A stretch of DNA of 5,424 nucleotides, from positions 1-5,424 of the forward strand of contig JAJXXG010000265.1 in NCBI GenBank assembly GCA_021781255.1, in the 5' to 3' direction. The notes beneath the pieces are model-generated. The model worked only from the letters and a program-made list of their open reading frames with translations, was not told the DNA's origin and did not search any database. Of this stretch, positions 4,958 to 5,424 are shown piece after piece; the stretch's first letter is position 1; each line of letters begins with the position of its first letter. A program made the translations under genes and the position numbers. Source of the stretch: Acidobacteriota bacterium (GTDB lineage: Bacteria; Acidobacteriota; Terriglobia; Terriglobales; Acidobacteriaceae).

Positions 4958-5104
4958 CTACCGTACGGAAAACGTGCTGAGAATCCGCTTGAACGTGGGT
5001 CGCAGCGCGTTAAAGTTTCGTTCCGGCGCAATAAAGATGAGATAGCTGATGCTGCCGTCGGGCCGCTGCACGGTCACCAGCCAGTCGCGCTCCGGAACCG
5101 GCCT
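4958..5104 (-). pseudogene. C-terminal fragment of an M48-peptidase-like protein, truncated at its 5' side
   Basis: On the minus strand a frame ending at TAG (4960-4958) reads [28 protein letters not shown] and NALRPTFKRILSTFSVR, a well-formed protein C-terminus with alternating beta-strand pattern and a final amphipathic helix. It resembles the C-terminal end of exported M48-family zinc metalloproteases of Acidobacteria as I remember them. The HExxH catalytic region would lie upstream but is absent. Reading back, the frame passes a non-family-like FRMLGTAS and hits a TAG at 5131-5129. An ATG at 5122 gives 54 residues but has no ribosome site and covers the junction, so I treat this as a fragment and not a small gene. 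The boundary at about 5104 is an estimate. Coding is likely; the family name is tentative. Confidence 0.5.
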
Positions 5105-5111
5105 GCTGGCC

Positions 5112-5424
<313 letters not shown>

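Noticed and set aside
5049..5111. ATG at 5049 as the true start of the PrkA-like frame
   Set aside because: The codons before about 5100 are antisense to a coherent protein end, there is no ribosome site, and PrkA should have a P-loop before this segment.

Overview
The window is GC-rich (roughly 60 percent or more by eye), and its genes mostly have GC-ending codons and clear Shine-Dalgarno sites. Several small proteins and the GcvT sequence look like those of soil Acidobacteria (Acidobacteriaceae/Terriglobia). That assignment is recognition from memory, not a database result. No CRISPR array, transposase, phage gene, tRNA or rRNA is visible. The only complete gene with a firm functional name is gcvT. 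Layout: (1) 1-607, minus strand, is the N-terminal part of an exported protein with a galactose-binding-like domain; its effector region lies outside the window. (2) 608-897 is non-coding and holds a 9-bp inverted repeat. (3) 898-1215, minus, is a small acidic helical protein starting at TTG. (4) 1372-1770, plus, and 1700-1930, minus, are two small membrane proteins whose 3' ends overlap by 71 bp. (5) 1931-2051 is a divergent intergenic region with two inverted repeats and a plausible sigma-70 promoter. (6) 2052-3203 is gcvT, the aminomethyltransferase (T-protein) of the glycine cleavage system, followed 48 bases later by a 95-residue three-helix membrane protein. (7) 3540-3805 is non-coding and carries a strong 9-bp hairpin that competes with a second hairpin. 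(8) 3806-4807 is a 333-residue secreted protein of unrecognised family. (9) 4808-4957 is packed with two long hairpins and separates convergent genes. (10) 4958 to about 5104, minus, is the C-terminal end of a gene with M48-peptidase-like ending. It stops being coherent at about 5090-5112, where an internal piece of a PrkA-family serine protein kinase begins on the plus strand and runs off the window. How the genes relate: gcvT takes the aminomethyl group from lipoyl-GcvH and passes the one-carbon unit to tetrahydrofolate, but gcvH, gcvP and lpd are not here, so it is a detached member of its system. The surrounding genes are mostly small membrane or exported proteins with no visible pathway link. 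The right end is the oddest part: two truncated genes abut head to head, which suggests a rearrangement or an assembly chimera. I do not see convincing evidence of a novel defence or mobile system. The most useful leads are the 5090-5112 junction, the alternative hairpins upstream of the secreted protein, and that secreted protein itself.
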